A stretch of DNA of 64,000 bases from Rebecca billardiae RCC1528 (taxonomy: Eukaryota > Haptophyta), in assembly GCA_965240325.2 (NCBI GenBank), contig OZ251236.1:806001-870000 (forward strand). The letters are read 5' to 3'. Shown here piece after piece: positions 22,292 to 34,421 of this stretch; positions within the stretch are counted from its first letter, which is position 1; each line of letters opens with the position of its first letter. Below the pieces are notes generated by a model. That model saw only the letters and a list, made by a program, of their open reading frames with translations, did no database searches and had not been told where the DNA came from. Position numbers and translations under genes: made by a program.

Positions 22292-24396
22292 GCGGGCTCG
22301 ACGCCGACGGTGGTGCGGACGGCGGCGGCCTCCGGCTGCTGCCCTGGGCCGCATCGAACCACGAGTGCGTGATCTTCTCGTCCGACTGCGCCGACGTCGC
22401 CTTCCTCTCGCTCGACGGCCGGCGGATGGAGCGTGACATGCATCCGCACCTGCGAGCGCACCTCGGCGCGAACGGCGTGCGCGTGGGCGACGGGCTGGGC
22501 GAGATCAACTCGAGATATCGCGAGGTGCTCGGCACGCTGACGGGCGTCTCGCGCTCCGCGAAGGAGGCGAAGGGCCTGCTGGGCGGCGCGTACTGCATCA
22601 CGGGCGACGCGCTCCTCAAGATGCTCGCCGTCTTCGTGCGCGCGCAGTGTTCGCTCCCTGTCGTGCTGTGCGGCGAGTGCGGCTGCGGCAAAACATTCCT
22701 GCTCACATTTTTGTGCGCGTGGCTCGGCGCGCCGCTGCTCGTGCTCGACGTGCACGGCGGGACGACCGTCGACGACATCCTCGGGATCTTCGGCCGCGCG
22801 CAGCGGCTGCTCGACGGCGACGGCGGCGGTGGCACGCCGCAGGGCTCGGCGCCGGCGGCGGCGGCGGGGGCGGCAGCGCCGGCGGACAGCGCCGCGGCCG
22901 CGGCCGCGCCGCCCGCCGCGCCGCCCGCCGCGTCTGCCGAGCGCGCGCCGCCGCCGCCGCCGCGGCGTGTGTTCGTCTTCTTGGACGAGCTCAACGCGTC
23001 GCCGCTCGTGAGCCTGCTCGCCGAGGCGGTCTCCTCGCGCTCGCTCTTCGGCGCGCCGATCCCGCCGGGCGTACAGCTCCTCGCTGCGATTAACCCGTAC
23101 AGGCTGCGCCCGCCGTCGATGCGCGACGAGGCCGGGCTTGCCTTCAACTTGCACGGCGGCGCGGCCGGCGGCGCGGCGGGCGGCGGCGGCGGCGGCGCGG
23201 CGGTCGACCCGATGTCGGCGCTGGTGTACCGCGTGCACCCGATCCCTCCGACCCTCGAGCAGTTCGTCTTCGACTTCGGCTCTCTGGGCGAGGGCGAGGA
23301 GAACGAATATGTGAAAGCCATCGTGACGCGCGCGCTGCTGCCGCTGCACCGGGCAGCGCGAGCGGCGGCGGCCGCGGCGGCGGGCGGTGGCGCGGAGGAG
23401 GCGAAGGGCGGCGCGGGGCTCGAGCTGAGCTCGACCGACGCGCACTGCGTCGCCGCCCTCCTCCTCGCCTCGCAGCGCCACGTGCGCGCGGTCGAGGCCG
23501 ACTCCTCCGCGGTCTCCCTTCGCGACGTGCAGCGCGCGTGCGCGCTGCTCTGTTGGTTCAGCTCCAAGCTCGTGCCGCGCGCGGCGGCGGGCGGCGGCGG
23601 CGGCGGCGCGGGGGGCGCGGCGCGGCCGGTCTCCCAGCTCGCGGTGGCGACGGTGCTCGCCCTCGCCTTCACGTACTGCTACCGGCTGCCGCGCCGCGCC
23701 GAGCGCGAGCGCTACTGGGGCGCGATGCGCGAGGCGCTTCGCCGCCAGTCGCGCGGCGTCGAGAAGGGGCGGGGCTGGCTCAGCTCGGGGTTCGCGCGGC
23801 TCGTGGCGGAGGGCGCGCTCGAGCGCGTGCTCGGCGCGACGCAGCGCCGGCTCGTCTCGCACCTGTCCCTCGAGCCCGACGTCGCGCTCAACGAGGCGCT
23901 GGCGGAGAACGTATTCGTGACGATTGTTTGCGTGCTCAACCAGCTGCCACTGTTCATTGTCGGCAAGCCTGGCTCGTCCAAGACGCTCGCGATGCAGGTG
24001 GTGACCTCCAACCTGCAGGGCGCGCAGTCGCCCTCGCCCTTCTTCCGCACGTTCCCCGCCGTCCACGTCTTCGCGTACCAGTGCTCGCCGCTCTCCACCG
24101 GCGACGCGATCCGCCGCCAGTTTGAGATGGCGTGTCGGTTCCAAGCACACCAGCAGTCGGGCGGCGCGGCGACCGCGCTGCTGCTGGATGAGGTTGGGCT
24201 TGCGGAGCACTCGCCGGACATGCCGCTCAAGGTGCTGCACTCGATCCTGGTGAAGCCCGCCGTCGCGGTGATCGGGCTGAGCAACTGGGCCCTCGACCCC
24301 GCCAAGATGAACCGCTCGATCTGCCTGCGCCGCACCGAGCCGACGCCGAGCGATCTCGAGCTCACGACAGCCAGCATCCTTGCCGGCGCCGCGCTC

Positions 24397-24433
<37 letters not shown>

Positions 24434-26352
24434 GCGCGGCGGCGCCGCCGGCGGTGCCGCCGGGCGCGGCGCGCGTGCCCTCGGGCGCGCCGCCGCCGGG
24501 CGCGCCGCTCGCCGCGCGCCGCGCCTCCTCCGGCCTGCGCCGGCTGCTGCCGTGGCTGCGCCCGCTCTCGCAAGCCTACCACCAGGTGTACTCGTCGCAG
24601 GCGCGGCTCGCGGCGGGCGGCCGCGACTGGCTCGGCTCTCGCGACTACTTCTCGCTGGTGAAGCTGCTCCGGGCGGAGCTGCAGCGGCGGTCGGAGCGGC
24701 AGCTCACGCCCGCGCTGCTCGCGTACGCGCTCTGCCGCAACTTTGGCGGCCAGCCCGCGCTGACGGCGCACGTGCTCGAGACTTTCGCCGCGCGCTGCTT
24801 TGCGCACGAGGCGGGGCGCGCGTGGTCGCGCGGCGGCGGCGCCGCCGCGCCGGCCGAGCTCGGCGGCGGCGGTGGCGGCGGCGCGGCGAGCGCGCTCGGG
24901 CTCGCGCCGCCGCCCGTCCTCGCCCTTGTCGCCGCCAACCTCCACGCCGAGTCCCTCGCCACGCGCCACCTGATGCTGTGCACGCGCAACGCGGCCGCCG
25001 TTGGGCTGCTCCGCGCCGCCGGGCTGCTGGACGACGCTTCCGCGGAGGTTCTCTTTGCGTCCGCGTTCGCCGAGGACCTCTCCGAGCTGCACATGGTGCG
25101 GCAGATCAACGCGGTGAAGACGGCGATGGCGCGCGGGCGCACCGTCGTGCTCGTCAACCACGACAACCTGTACGAGGCGCTGTACGACGTGCTCAACCAG
25201 CGGTACGTAGTCAAAGGGTCGCAGCGGTTGCTTCGGATTGCGATCGGCGCGCGCTCGCAGCTGTGCGCGGTGAGCGCCGGCTTCAAGCTGGTCGTGGTGG
25301 TGGAGGAGGAGCACGCGCTCTCGAGGCTCGACCCGCCGCTCCTCAACCGCTTCGAGAAGCAGCTGCTCACCCCCGCCGACCTGCTCACGCCCGCGCAGCG
25401 CGAGCTGGCCGAGTCGCTTGACGGCTGGGTCGAGGCGGTCGTGCGGCGCGCGGGCGTCGGCTCGGCGCAGGGAGCCTTCTGTGGCTTCCACTCGGGCACG
25501 GTGCCGTCCGCGGTGCTGTACGCGTGCGCACGCGCGCAGGGGGCGGTCGGCGGTGCGCGCGGCGTGGCGGGCGCCGGGGCCGCGCCCGGCGCGGCCGGCG
25601 CGCCCACCGCCGCCGTGGAGGAGGAGGCTGGCGCCGACGGCGCCGACGGCGCCGACGGCAGCGTGCCGGCCGTGGGCACGGCGGCGCGCGCGGCGCTCGA
25701 AGCTGAGCTGCGTGCGCTGCTCGCGCGCACGATGCTGCCCGTCGCCGCGCGCGCCGCGGCGCCCGACGACCCGGCGGACGCCGCGGCGTTCGCCGCGTGC
25801 TACTACGCACGTCACGCCGACATCTGCGCCGCCCTCGAGGCGTACGACCCGCCGCCTCCGACGACGCCGACGCCGACGCCAGAGGCAGAGGCGGCGGAGG
25901 CGGCGACGGCGGCGGCGGCGGCGACGGCGGCGGCGGCGGCGGCGGACCAGGCGGCGGACCAGACGGACCAGGCGCCTTCGTCCGCGCGCGGTGTGAGCGA
26001 CGCCGTGGGCGAGGGCGGGAGCGCGCCGCACTCGCTCGCTGCCGCGTTCGCCCGGCCCACCGCCGGCGACGAGCGCGCTCGCGAGCACGCGCGCTCGGCG
26101 CCCGGCGGCGGCGCCGCCGCCGTGGACGGCAGCGCCGGCGGTCGGCTGCTACTGCTGCTGACGCGCTCGCCCGCGTCGCATCTCTCCGCGCACGCGGTGC
26201 AAGCGGGCGCGCTCGGCCGGCGCACGCGCGCGCAGCTGCTGCCCCTCAGCGCCGTCCCGTCAGAGGAGGCCCTCGGGGAGGCGCTGCGAGAGTTCTACCG
26301 GAGGGGCCTGCCTCCTGCCGCCGACCAGCCTGCTGGGCGCGGCGCTCCGGAA

Positions 26353-26387
<35 letters not shown>

Positions 26388-28873
26388 GGCGCAGGGATCC
26401 GGACCGGGCCCTACCGGACCGGGCCCTCATCACCCGGCCGCGGAGGATGCGGCCGCGGCGGGCGCGCGCGCGGCGGAGCGCGGCGCTGCGGCCGCCGGCG
26501 CTGCAGCCGCCGCCACAGCCGACGCCGACTCACAGGCCACGCCAGGGCCCGCGCGACCGGCGGCGGGTGAGGCGGCGGCTGACGCCGCCGACGCCGCCGA
26601 CGCGCGTCCGCTGCTGCTGCTGCAGGCTGACCCGGTGTCTGGGCGCGCGATGCAGCTGCTGCCGCTGGCGATGCACGCCATCCAGCGGGAGCGCGCGCTG
26701 GCGCTCGGCGCGGCGGCAGACGGCGCGGCTGCGACTGCCGCGAGCGCCGCCATCGCCACTGCCGCCGCCGCCGCCGCGCCTGCCGCCGAGACAGCGGAGC
26801 CTGCGGCAGCGGCCGCGTCGGTGCAACCGGACGGCGGTGGCGGCTCCGCGGCCCCCGCGGACGCGCCAGCTCGCGCAAACGCTGACCGTGCGCGCACCGC
26901 CGCCGCCGCCGCACCGCACGCACCCGCCCAGCCGCTGCCAACCGTCGTCCTCCTCGTGCACCTCCCGCCAGGGCACCGCGGCTCGCAGCGCGCGTTCTCA
27001 CTCGACCTCGTGCGGCCCTGGGTGGCGGTCGCCGTCGACGACGTCCGGCCGGACGCGCCGGACTGCGGTCCGGGCGGTGTGGGCCGGCTGGACGCGCTCG
27101 CGGCCGACGCGGAGGGCGACCCGATCGGCAGGCTGGGCACGGCGACGCTGCTCGCCGGCTCGCCGCTCGCCCTGGTCGACTCGCTCGGCGCGGGCGCGCT
27201 GCTTGCGGTCGTGCGCGCCCGGCTACCCTCCGTGATGGCGCTCGCCCTCCCGCCGCTGGTGGCGGAGGCGGAGGGCGGCGCGCCGATGGCGGCTGCAGCC
27301 GAGGACGGCCGCGCGGGCGAGCACGACTCCGAGCCGCCGCCCCGCTCCGCCGTCGCGGGGCGCATCGCGCGCGTGCGCTCGCTGCTCGAGACTCGGCCGC
27401 AGCTCGCCGCCCTCGTCGCAAAGGGTGTGCGCACAGCGCTTGGCGCGTGCGAGCGCGGCGGCGCGCCCGGCGGCGGCGGCGAGGGCGCGCACGCGCACGT
27501 CGCGCTCGCGCTTGGCCAGCGCTTCGGCGGCTCGCTGCGCGAGGGCATGCGCGCCGCGCTGCGCGAGCTCGTCGTGCGCTCCGCCGCGGCGGTGCTGCGC
27601 GCGCTCGACGCCGACTGCGCGCTCGAGCTGCTCCGGGCGTCGGAGCGCGGCGGCGCGCGCGAAGCGCTTTGGTTCGAGATGGCCTCTCGGCTGCTCTTTG
27701 CGCAGCCGGACGGCTCGTCGGCGGCGGGCGCGCTCGCGCTCGCGCTCGCCGCCGCGCCGGGCGCGCGCGACGGCGGCGACGCGCACTGCCCGAGCCACGG
27801 CCTCCACGGCGTGCTCCGCGCGCGCTTCCCGTTTTCGCACCGGCTGCGCGCGCGGCTCGAGAGTCCGGACGTCGCCGCAGAGTTTCGTCGGCTGCTGCGC
27901 GCCGTTGGCCGCGGCGAGGAGGACGGCGGCGGCGTGGGCGACGCCGCCGCCGCCGCCGAGGCCGCGTCGGAGGAGGACGACGACGGAGCCGAGGCGGAGG
28001 CCAGCGAGCGCGCCGCCGGCGGCGGCGCGGCCGTGCCGGCCGCGCGCGCGTCGGCGCGTCTCTCGGTGAGCGAGGCGCTCGCCCGAGCGGCGGCCATCGG
28101 GCGGGAGGTGTACGGCGCCGGGCTGGATGAGCCCGGCGCGGAGGGCGGCGTGCACGGCGCGGGGGAAGCGCCCTCCGCCGCCGACGAGGCGGTCGAGCCC
28201 GCCGCGATGCTCGCCGCCTCCGCCTCCGCCGTGCCGCCGATTTCGGTCGGGTCCACGATCGCCTACGTGCACGATGCGGTCGCGCTCAGCGCGCCAGCGC
28301 TGCCGGCGCTCAGCCTGTCGAGCCAGCTGCGGCTGCACACGGCGGTGCTCCGCGCCGCGGCGCCCGGCGGCGCGGCGCTGCGCTCGCCCGCCACCGCGCA
28401 CGCCGCTCTCCTCCTGCACGCCTCGCGCACGCACCACGCCGCCGCGGCGCTGTCGGCTGCACTCTCGCGAGCGCCCGCACCGGTCGCGGCCTCCATCGCG
28501 GCGAGCGTCTTCGACGCGATCGACGGCGCGGCGGCGGGCGGGCGGGGCGTGCGCGCGGTCGACGCGGCGGTGGCCTCCTGCGTCGCGCGGGCCTTCTGCG
28601 ACGGCCTCGAGGCCGCCGTCGGCGCGGTCGGCTCGACGCGCGAGCTCGCGCCCTGGCTTGGCGCGTGGGCGAGCGCATGCTCAGCAGTTGAGCTGGACAC
28701 GTCCGCCCTGCTCGCGCACGCGCACGAGGGGGCGGGCGCGGCGGCGGGCGGCGTGCTTCCCGCCGCCGCCGCCGCCTCGCGCGACTGGGCGCGCGCGCTC
28801 GCGCTGCGCTGCTTTGTCCTGCGCGTGCTCCTCCCGACGCTCGAGAGCTCGCGCCGCGCCGAGCGCGGCGACG

Positions 28874-28916
<43 letters not shown>

Positions 28917-31426
28917 AGTTGTTGGCCAAGGCGCCTCCAGCGCGGCAGCCGGTGGCGGCGTCGTCGGTGGCGCGGCGGATGGCCCGTCCGCCTCGCTCGT
29001 GCTCGGCGTGTGCGCGGCGTGCGCCACCGCCGCCGCGGCGGCCGGGAGCCTGGAGTCGATCAGCGCGCTCATCCGGGCGGCGAGTGCGATGCGGCCTCAG
29101 CCACCGACACTGGTGGGGGACCTGATGGTGGCGCACGCGTCGGAGCAGCTGCTCGGGCGCACGGCGGTGCACGCGGGAAGCGCGGGCGCCGCGCCGCCCG
29201 AGCCCGCGCTGCTCGACGCGCTTGTCGCCCTCGTCAGCCCGCGCCGCGCGGCGGGCGCCGAGCGCGGCGCCGCGGGCGCGTCCGCCGGCGCGGCGCGGCT
29301 GCCGCTGTCGCCTGAGCACCTCGATGTGTGCGCGCGCCGCCGGCTGCTGCTGGCGCTCGTGCACGCCGCGTCGGACGCAGAGGGCGCGCGCGCGCGCGCG
29401 GTCGGCGCCGCGCTGCGCCGGCTGCCCGCGCACGGCGACGTCGCCGCCGTCGAGGCGGTGAATCTCGCCGAGGCGAGATTGGCGCACGCGGCGGAAGTTT
29501 CCGCGAACGCGCCGCGCGGCGCGGCGGGCGCGGCGCCGCCTCGCTCGCTGCTCGGCGCGGACGCGGCGGAGGGCGAGGAGGGCGGCGGCGCGCGTGCTGC
29601 GAGGCCGGCGCTCTCTCTCTCCGCCGCGCTCGCCTCGCACGGCGGGCTGCGCTGGTCGCTCGAGCAGCTCGAGGCGGTCGCGCGCGCCAAGGCGTGCGTG
29701 CGCGCGTACACGGCAGACCTACTTTCGCATCTGCAGGGGCGCACGCCCGCGGCGGCGCGCGCCGCGGCCGAGGCGGCGGCGGGTGGCGCCGACGGCGGGG
29801 GCGGCGGCGGCGGCGGCGGCGCGGAGGGCGGCGGTGGGAGCGCCGGCGGCGCGGGCGCCCTGCTCCGCGCGCACGCCGACGCGGCGACCGCGCTCCGCCT
29901 CTCGCGCGGCGCGGCGCAACTCGCGCTGCAGCTGCTGCTTCGCGACGGTGGCGTGGACGCGCTTGTGGCCCTGCTGGGCGAGGCGGAGCGGGACGTGCCG
30001 TGGCTGCCGTTCCGGCGGGAGGGCCTCGCGGCGGTGTCGGCGCACGGCGCGGCGCAGCCCACGCTCGACGCGCTCGCCCTGCTCGCGCGCACCTCGCAGC
30101 TGTACGCGCGCGTGTGCGCGTGGGCCGAGCGCGCGCGCACGGCCAACGCGTGGCTCGGCGCAGAGGGCGAGATCGCGGCGCGCGAGGCGATGCTCGCCGA
30201 CGCGGCGCTGCGGCCGTGCGCGGCGGACGTGGCGGGAATGCTCACGCTCACCGCGGCGATGGCGCGCGCGACCGACCCGGTGCTCGCCGCGCCGTGGCGC
30301 GCCAAGCCCCCGGGCTCCGAGTCCGCGCACCGTCGGAAGGTGCGCCGACTCTTCTGCGCGGCGCTGTGCTCAGGGCTGTCCGACACGGCGGTGCGCCAGG
30401 CCGCGCTGGCGATCGGCGCGGTCGGGCTCGACGCGGCGGCGTTCAGCGCGCACAAGGAGGGCAGCGCGCCCAGCGCCGCGCGCCGCCGCGCGCTCGTGCG
30501 CCAGCTCGGCCTCAGCCTCGCGCTGCGCACCGCCGCGGGCTCGACCGGCGGCTGGCTGCACGCGTGTCTGCTCGACCCTGCGTCGCAGGCGGTGTCGCAC
30601 ATGCCCACGTGCGATGGCGGCATCCCGCTCGAGCGGCTGATGGCGACGCTGGGGTACGCCGGGTGGTATCGCTGCCCGAATGGACATCTTTACTCTGTCG
30701 GCGAGTGCACCATGCCGATGGAGGTCGCCAAGTGCCCCAAGTGCGGCGCCGTGATCGGCGGCCGATCGCACACGGCCGTCGCCGGCGTCGTGAGGCTCGG
30801 CACGACTGACGAAATCCTCGAGGAGGCGAAGCGCGGCAACATGGAGAAGCTGGCGAGCGTGCTGCGCGCGGTCGGGCTGGCGGGTGGCGGCGGCGGCGGC
30901 TCGGTCCGCTTCCCGCGGCGCACGACCAGCTGCCCGATCGGCTTCGACCGCGCCTCCTTCGACGCGTCGGACGGCGAGACGATTGTGGACGTGCTGCCGC
31001 GCGCCGACCGCACGACGTGCTCTGTGCTTCGCGTCTTCATGTTCGCGACGTTCGCCGCGCGGCTGGCGATCAACGAGGCGCTGGCCGACGCGGAGGGCGA
31101 GCTGGCGGAGCAGGGCGCGGGCGGGGGCGAGCCCGAGCAGGGGTCGGGCGCGCCCGCCGCCGCGGACGACGACGGTGGCGGCCTGCAGAGCGGCCGAGGC
31201 GGCGGCGCGGGAGGCGGCGGCGGCGCGCGCAGCCGCGGCCGCGGCCGCGGCGCCGGCCACAGCGGCGCGGGCGGCGGCGGCGGCCGCTCGACCGGCGGCG
31301 GCGGCGGCGGCAGCGCCGACGCCGGCTCGGCCGCGCGCGCCGCCCCCGCCGCGGTCGCGGTGCTCAACGAGGGCGGCCTGCGCGCGCTGCGGCGCGACAA
31401 GGCCCTCCTCCGATTACTCGAGGGCA

Positions 31427-31482
<56 letters not shown>

Positions 31483-33450
31483 AGCTGGAGCGGCTCGAGC
31501 ACGGCGGCGCGCGCGTACGTGTGTGCGCGGCTGGACGCGGAGTGGCGCGGTCTCGCCGAGGCGCACGGCCTCTCGGACGACGACGTCGCGCTGTGCCTGC
31601 ACGCGTGCGCAGGGCTGCTGCTGCAGCACGCGCGGCGCGCGGGCGGCCAGCCCGTCTTCTCGTCCGAGCAGGCGCGCTCCGACTTTGAGATTGGCTTCCA
31701 GAGGCACGTCGTCGCGCCCGTCTTTGCCGGGCACAGGCAGCTGCGCGCGACGGTGAGCGCGCTGCGCGCGAGGCTCGCCGACGGCACCGCCGAGGCGCGA
31801 GCGCGCGCGGCGTACGGCGAGGAGCTCTGGCGCTCGCTGCAGGAGGGCGCGCGGCACGGCGGCGCCGTCGACGTGGGCGACGACGGCGCCGACGGCAGCG
31901 GCGCCGGCGGCCGCCGCGCGGCCGCCGCCGCGGCGCCGGCCGACGCCGCGGCCGCGCTGCCGCCGGGCGGCGTGTGGCACCTGTCCGAGCCGATCTCGTT
32001 CGGCGCGGCGCGGCGCGCGTTCAACCTCGCCTCGAGCAACGCGCGCGCGTGCCCGCTGCTCGCCGAGCTGCTGCGCGACGAGCGGCGCGCGGCGGCGATC
32101 GGCGGCGCGGCGGACGTGCTCGCGTGGCACGCGCTGCTGTTCGACGCGCTCCGGCCGCCCATCTCTCGCGAGGAGGCGTCGAGCCTGACCAACGCGGACG
32201 TGGTCGCGCGGCTGCCGGCCTCGCGCCGCGCGGCGGGGCGCGCGACGCTGCGCCGCTTCTGCGACGCGTTCAACGCCGGCCTGCCGCTCGTCCCCACGCT
32301 GTACGAGTGCCAGCCCAACCCTTTCCTGGGCGACGACGGCGGCGTCGACCTGTCCGGCACGCGCGTGCGCGCCGTGCGGATGGGGCCGTCGGTGGCGGTG
32401 GCCTTCTCGCTGCCCGCCGTGCACGACGGCGGCGCGGCGGGCGGCGGCGTGGACGCGCCGGGCCTCGCGACGATCCAGCTGCTCGCCACCCTCGTCAACG
32501 CGCACAACGCGCTGCTCGGCCGGCTCGGCCGCGACGCCGCGCGCCTCGGCGCGGCGGGCGCGCTCCCGCGCCTCTCGCACCGCACGCCCGCGCCCGCCGC
32601 GCGCCGCGCGCTGCTGCAGTACGATCGGCTCGCGCTGCTCGAGGCGCTGTACGCGCAGCACCCGGGGTGCGGCGCGGCGCTCGACGAGCGCACGTTCGCG
32701 CGCGTCGAGGGCTCGCTCCGCTCCTCGCTCCTCGCCACCGCCACGCCCGTCGACCTGCACGTGGAGCACTACGGCTACGCGGGCGCGGCGCAGCGCTCGG
32801 GCGTGCTGGGCCGGCTGCGCGCGCGCGTGCCGCAGCGCGCGCTCGCGCCGCCCGTGCTCGAGCAGCTCTGGGCGGAGCTCGACACGGCGCGGCAGCTGCG
32901 CCGGCTGCTCGCGCTCGTCGAGGAGGCCGCGCGCTTCGCCGGCGCGCTCGGCTCCGCCGACGAGACGGCCGCCGACACGCCGCTGCACGAGTACGCGCTG
33001 CGCGCGCTCTGCGTGCCGGAGGCCGAGTGGCTCGAGCTCGCGCCCGCGGCGGTGGTGCGGCACGTGCGGCTGTGCCACCTGAGCGCGCTGCTCGTCGCGC
33101 TCGAGGCGGGCGCCGAAGGCGCGACCGCCGCCGACGCCGTCGCGCCCAAGTACGCGCAGCCGCTGCCGCCCGAGCTGCGCGCCGCGCTCGCGCACGCCGC
33201 GCCGCGCGTGCCGCACGACGTGCTGCTGCCGCTGCTGCGCGACCTGATGGCGGAGCAGCTGCACTCGGACGCGTGGGACGCGGCCGCGCCGCTCAAGATG
33301 TACCTCGCGTGGTCGACCGAGCTCGAGCTCGAGGCCGAGCCGTGGTGGCGGCTGCTGCCCGACGAGCTCGCGCTCGCGCACGCGCGCGAGACCTTCCGGC
33401 TGCTCTCCGCCGCGAGCGGCGGCGGCGCGGGCGGCGGCGGCGGCCAGTGA
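11392..33450 (+). CDS. RNF213: Giant RNF213/mysterin-like AAA+ protein with NHL propeller and RZ finger
   Basis: 7352 residues in one open frame. The ATG at 11392 has a good context (ACAAGATGG); the frame stays open 49 codons upstream. Residues about 605-905 hold four NHL-type repeats (VLVADAGNHCVRAL, DLLIADTGNNCIRQV). A first Walker-A-like loop (SAIAGAGKT) is at about 2950-2958. The AAA+ core follows: Walker A GECGCGKT at 3761-3768 with Walker B FLDELN, then VGKPGSSKTLA at 4190-4200 with YQCSPLST and LLLDEVGLAE at 4264-4272. NLYEALYDVLNQRYV and LLNRFEKQLL follow; these are hallmarks of RNF213. The RZ finger at 6425-6454 has C6428, H6432, C6448 and C6451 (YRCPNGHLY, KCPKCGAVIGG). Known: RNF213 is a cytosolic AAA+ ubiquitin ligase active on lipid droplets and bacterial LPS. 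No C3HC4 RING pattern is visible between the AAA core and the RZ finger. Very many poly-Gly/Ala tracts occur, and stop-free in-frame introns cannot be excluded. Confidence 0.85.
15676..15741 (+). repeat. (GGC)16 followed by (GAC)6 in the giant gene
   Basis: Sixteen GGC codons run directly into six GAC codons, giving a poly-Gly then poly-Asp linker. Several similar Gly runs occur in the same gene, for example near 28877-28914 and 31434-31482. Confidence 0.9.
16123..16170 (+). repeat. Eight tandem GGCGCG hexamers in the giant gene
   Basis: Eight perfect copies of a hexamer encode an alternating Gly-Ala spacer. The unit is also a potential Z-DNA or CpG-rich tract. Confidence 0.85.
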
Positions 33451-34421
33451 TGGCGACGCGATGCGAGACGACGTACTGCGGCTGTAGTCGGGCCGTCTCC
33501 GCGGACACGCCCCACGCGCCGCAGGCCCCCCGCGGGCTCGGCCGTCGAGCCTCGCGCGAGCGACCGCCATCGCCACTATCGAATGAGCCGAGCGAGCGCC
33601 ACGCGTGGATCCGGCCGCCAAGTTGAAAGTCCGGGGGAGTTTGCCCCCGCGCACGTAAAGCCAAACTCACAACGGATCCGTCCTCCGGATTTCCTCCGGA
33701 CATTTCTAATGGCCGCCAGCGCGCGCCCACGTCGCGGGGTGGGTCGGCCGGCGCGTTGGGCTCGACCGGCCTGGGGTTGGCTTCGACGCCACCAGCGGGA
33801 TGCCACACTGACTCGGCCATTGGGGCTCACGAGGACGCCTCGGAGTTCAGAGGGTGTGGTGGTCAGACGGGCGTCCCGGTCGTGCGATCGGGCGGCAAGC
33901 AGGCCGGCTGCCTAGCAGCCCACAAACGCGGCGCGCCGCGCGAGCCAAGGCCCTGGCGGGCATCACATGGACGGTACCTGGCCACATGGGTCGCCTGGAG
34001 TCCATTTCCGCGCGTGTGCCGCGCTGGACTGAGTCTACGGCTCAGCCGGAGGCACGACGGGCACAGCCCACGAGCACGGACTGAGTACGACCGCGCGCGC
34101 GTGGCGTGTGCAGCGACGTGTGGGGCCTACCTTGGCGCGCGAGCTCGCGAGCAGCGCGCGGACGACTAGTGCCAGGGTCCCAACTACGATGGCCCGCGCA
34201 CCCGCGCCCTTCGCGGCCTGTGACGGCGGACCAAGGCGGCGCCCTCGAAACGACGAGGGTTGCCGCCATCCTCGAGCGCTTTTCGCGCCCGGCGATGTCG
34301 TTTCTTTTTTTTCGGCCGGCCTAGGACGTGTAACGATTTTTTGTATCCGACGGATGACAGTTGGCAGCGATGCGCATGGAGGTGACCGCGCGACCGCCGA
34401 CAGCGGCCGCTGAATGCTGAC
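33451..34421. other. Convergent intergenic region, nothing recognised
   Basis: It lies between the stops of the giant gene (plus) and the piggyBac gene (minus). A small GGGGG/CCCCC hairpin (CGGGGG at 33632-33637, CCCCCG at 33644-33649) is present about 180 bp after the giant gene. No RNA gene, conserved peptide or piggyBac TTAA-flanked terminal repeat was seen. Confidence 0.45.

Noticed and set aside
21322-26088. Antisense open frame of about 1588 codons, and many like it over the giant, kinesin and KDM5-like genes
   Set aside because: Composition is dominated by Arg, Ala, Gly and Pro with no motifs; in sequence this GC-rich, stops are rare in all frames. The sense frames carry clear domains.
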